A DNA stretch of 7,179 bases from Kordiimonadaceae bacterium (lineage in GTDB: Bacteria > Pseudomonadota > Alphaproteobacteria > Sphingomonadales > Kordiimonadaceae), in the NCBI GenBank assembly GCA_016763495.1, contig JAESTR010000136.1:1-7179 (forward strand). The letters are read 5' to 3'. The notes under the pieces were generated by a model. The model searched no databases, had not been told where the DNA came from, and was given only the letters and a program-made list of their open reading frames with translations. Positions 5,893-7,179 of this stretch are shown here, piece after piece (the first letter of the stretch is position 1; each line of letters opens with the position of its first letter). The position numbers and the translations under genes are program-made.

Positions 5893-6777
5893 ATGAAATC
5901 AATTGATTGGACATACTTACAATCATTCGTCGCTGTTGCTGAGAACGGCTCGCTCGCAAACGCCGCAAACGCAGCAGGTGGCAGCGCGCCAACCATGAGC
6001 CGCCACATCAGCACGCTAGAAGCAGACTTGGAAATACTATTGTTCGAGCGCACGGGTGGCGGCTTGAAACTTACCAGTGCGGGGCTAGACTTGCTAGACC
6101 ACGCTCGTGACATGGCCATAGCCGCTAACAAGCTTTCCCTAGCAGCAGCAGGCCGCACTGAGACGGTGGAAGGCATTGTCCGCATCACCGCTAGCCAGAT
6201 AATGGCCACCTATGTATTGCCGGGCATGCTCAAGCAGCTGAAGGACACCGAACCACAAATTACCATTGAACTTGTGTCTACAGATAAGACAGAAAACCTC
6301 CTGATGCGAGAAGCCGACATTGCACTGCGCATGTATAGGCCCGAGCAAAGCGATGTGATTTCGCGTAAAATTGTTGAAACATCAACGGGTATCTTCGCCG
6401 CAAAGGACTATATCGCAGCGAATGGCATGCCTTCAGTGCTGGCTGACTTGCTGCATCACAGTGTGATAGGGTATGACCGCGGCACCCAGATACTGGACGG
6501 TTTCGCCGCAGCGGGGCACCCGGTTGATCGATCATTCTTCTCATTCTTGTGTGATGATCAAACAGTTTGCTGGGAAATGGTACGTGCAGGACACGGCATC
6601 GGCTTCAACCAAAAAAACATAGGCCGGGCTGATTCTGGCCTTGTAGAATTAATAAGCGATATAGCCCTACCAAAGCTGCCCATCTGGCTAACAGCCCACG
6701 CGGAACTTAAAACCAGTAAACGCGTGCGCAGAGTCTATGATTTTCTTGCCGATAAAATACAGGCATACTACCAATAA
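5893..6777 (+). CDS. LysR-family transcriptional regulator
   Basis: A 294-residue regulator of normal LTTR length. The N-terminal winged helix-turn-helix (about 5-64) reads IDWTYLQSFVAVAENGSLANAANAAGGSAPTMSRHISTLE in overlapping pieces, with the recognition helix around SAPTMSRHISTLE (31-43) and the wing LLFERTGGGLKLTSAG (49-64). A linker helix (66-86) follows, then a two-lobed LysR substrate-binding domain from about residue 92 (VEGIVRITAS) to about 285, including ADIALRMYRP (141-150) and GHGIGFNQ (233-240). The inducer is unknown. The ATG at 5893 fits the usual LTTR N-terminus; the frame extends upstream to a TTG at 5851, which would add 14 unlikely residues. The Shine-Dalgarno sequence is weak (GAAAG, 5874-5878) and lies inside a candidate operator, so its own synthesis may be low and autoregulated. 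It probably controls the divergent SDR gene. No clear terminator directly follows. Confidence 0.93.
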   Translation: MKSIDWTYLQSFVAVAENGSLANAANAAGGSAPTMSRHISTLEADLEILLFERTGGGLKLTSAGLDLLDHARDMAIAANKLSLAAAGRTETVEGIVRITASQIMATYVLPGMLKQLKDTEPQITIELVSTDKTENLLMREADIALRMYRPEQSDVISRKIVETSTGIFAAKDYIAANGMPSVLADLLHHSVIGYDRGTQILDGFAAAGHPVDRSFFSFLCDDQTVCWEMVRAGHGIGFNQKNIGRADSGLVELISDIALPKLPIWLTAHAELKTSKRVRRVYDFLADKIQAYYQ

Positions 6778-6840
6778 CGGCCTCTCAGCAACACTCTAAT
6801 ATAAGACTGAAATGCCCTATAAAAGCAGTAGAATCCAAGC

Positions 6841-6859
6841 GCCAGCGCCATATGCTGGC
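6841..6859. other. Perfect 6-bp hairpin in the LysR-tRNA gap
   Basis: GCCAGC (6841-6846) pairs with GCTGGC (6854-6859) around a 7-nt loop. It lies 63 nt after the LysR stop. No T-tract follows on either strand, so it is not a standard intrinsic terminator; it might stabilise the LysR mRNA 3' end. Confidence 0.4.
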
Positions 6860-6888
6860 AAAAGCTGTGAAAAAAACGCAATCGAAGC

Positions 6889-6916
6889 TGGACAGGGTCA
6901 CGAATATTGGTTAAAA
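6889..6916 (+). promoter_or_regulatory. Weak candidate promoter for tRNA-Phe
   Basis: TGGACA (6889-6894) and TTAAAA (6911-6916) are spaced by 16 nt and would start transcription about 36 nt before the mature tRNA. Neither hexamer is good. The TATTAT at 6951-6956 is too close to the tRNA 5' end to serve as its -10. The gap is otherwise unremarkable and holds no open reading frame of note. Confidence 0.2.
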
Positions 6917-6928
6917 GCCGCTTCGCAC

Positions 6929-6947
6929 ATCAGCAAACCCCGCTGAT
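6929..6947 (+). other. Hairpin in the tRNA-Phe leader
   Basis: ATCAGC (6929-6934) pairs perfectly with GCTGAT (6942-6947) around the 7-nt loop AAACCCC, ending 11 nt before the mature tRNA 5' end. In the precursor this would be a 5'-leader stem near the RNase P cleavage site. A processing role is possible but not shown. Confidence 0.4.
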
Positions 6948-6958
6948 AGATATTATGT

Positions 6959-7033
6959 GCCCGAGTAGCTCAGGGGTAGAGCAGCGGATTGAAAATCCGC
7001 GTGTCGGTAGTTCAAGTCTACCCTCGGGCACCA
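6959..7033 (+). tRNA. tRNA-Phe, anticodon GAA, CCA encoded
   Basis: The full cloverleaf folds without mismatches. Acceptor stem GCCCGAG (6959-6965) pairs with CTCGGGC (7023-7029). D stem GCTC/GAGC is at 6968-6971 and 6979-6982. Anticodon stem GCGGA/TCCGC is at 6984-6988 and 6996-7000 with loop TTGAAAA, giving anticodon GAA (6991-6993), which reads UUU and UUC. T stem GGTAG/CTACC (7006-7010, 7018-7022) holds loop TTCAAGT. The discriminator is A7030 and CCA is genomically encoded (7031-7033). A strong terminator begins 4 nt later, so the tRNA ends its transcript. In many alphaproteobacteria a tRNA-Phe lies next to yacG; here two genes separate them. Confidence 0.98.
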
Positions 7034-7036
7034 CTT

Positions 7037-7067
7037 AAAAAAGCCGCTCCCTGTGAGCGGCTTTTTT
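7037..7067. terminator. Intrinsic terminator, probably bidirectional
   Basis: GCCGCTC (7043-7049) pairs with GAGCGGC (7055-7061) around a 5-nt loop, preceded by six A (7037-7042) and followed by six T (7062-7067). The A and T runs can extend the stem to 13 bp and provide a T-tract on both strands. It ends the tRNA-Phe transcript and lies 14 nt beyond the stop of the minus-strand gene entering from the right. Confidence 0.93.
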
Positions 7068-7081
7068 GTTGCCTAATGCTA

Positions 7082-7179
7082 TCACCCTGCTGCTGGGCCT
7101 GGATCTGCATTTGCTTGAATAAGCGATTCCTGAAGCCCTTCTAACAATTCAGCGTGCCCTTCCAGGATTTCACTGATAC
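7082..7179 (-). CDS. C-terminal tail of an unidentified protein, cut by the right window edge
   Basis: The minus strand is open from the window edge to a TGA at 7084-7082, giving 31 codons that read ISEILEGHAELLEGLQESL and then QANADPGPAAG. The pattern of an amphipathic, probably helical segment followed by a Pro/Ala/Gly tail looks like a genuine protein end, and the stop lies 14 nt before a terminator that works in this direction too. The other two minus-strand frames have early stops. The fragment is too short to name a family, and I do not recognise it. Confidence 0.55.
   Translation of the reverse strand, partial: ISEILEGHAELLEGLQESLIQANADPGPAAG

Noticed and set aside
6951..6956. TATTAT as -10 element of tRNA-Phe
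   Set aside because: It ends 2 nt before the mature tRNA 5' end, so transcription would start inside the tRNA.
4790..7033. Genomic island or integrated element at tRNA-Phe
   Set aside because: No integrase, no repeated tRNA 3' end, no insertion-sequence remnant; only two ordinary chromosomal-type genes are present.

Overview
The window is a chromosomal segment of an alphaproteobacterium with roughly balanced base composition. The evidence is the gene order hisD, UPF0262, low-molecular-weight phosphatase, infA, maf, RNase E/G-family ribonuclease, yacG, and then tRNA-Phe. From general knowledge this neighbourhood is typical of Alphaproteobacteria, and UPF0262 is essentially confined to that class. 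The genus cannot be named from the sequence.

Plus strand, 1-4777: this is a compact housekeeping block. The window opens inside hisD (about 52 N-terminal residues missing). UPF0262 follows 3 nt after its stop, and a tyrosine-phosphatase-fold protein follows through a TAATG overlap. A 213-nt gap with no gene precedes infA, which has a good Shine-Dalgarno sequence and probably starts a second unit. That unit is infA, maf (16 nt later), an RNase E/G-like ribonuclease (ATGA overlap) and yacG (14 nt later). It combines translation initiation, nucleotide-pool cleaning, RNA processing and gyrase control.

Centre-right, 4790-6777: a minus-strand atypical SDR gene (convergent with yacG) and a plus-strand LysR-type regulator are divergently transcribed from a 92-nt AT-rich intergenic region. 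That region holds two related, partly dyad sites 49 nt apart, which are candidate operators. The pair separates yacG from tRNA-Phe and looks like an accessory insertion into the conserved neighbourhood, but there is no integrase or repeat that would mark a mobile element.

Right end, 6778-7179: a 181-nt non-coding stretch holds two perfect 6-bp-stem hairpins. It is followed by a complete tRNA-Phe(GAA) with encoded CCA, a strong and probably bidirectional terminator, and the C-terminal tail of an unidentified minus-strand protein cut by the window edge.

No mobile element, CRISPR array, phage module or toxin-antitoxin pair is visible. The most notable points are the ribonuclease without its zinc-link cysteines, the phosphatase without arsenate-reductase cysteines, the SDR without its YxxxK pair, and the paired candidate operator sites. 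I do not see a wholly new system here.
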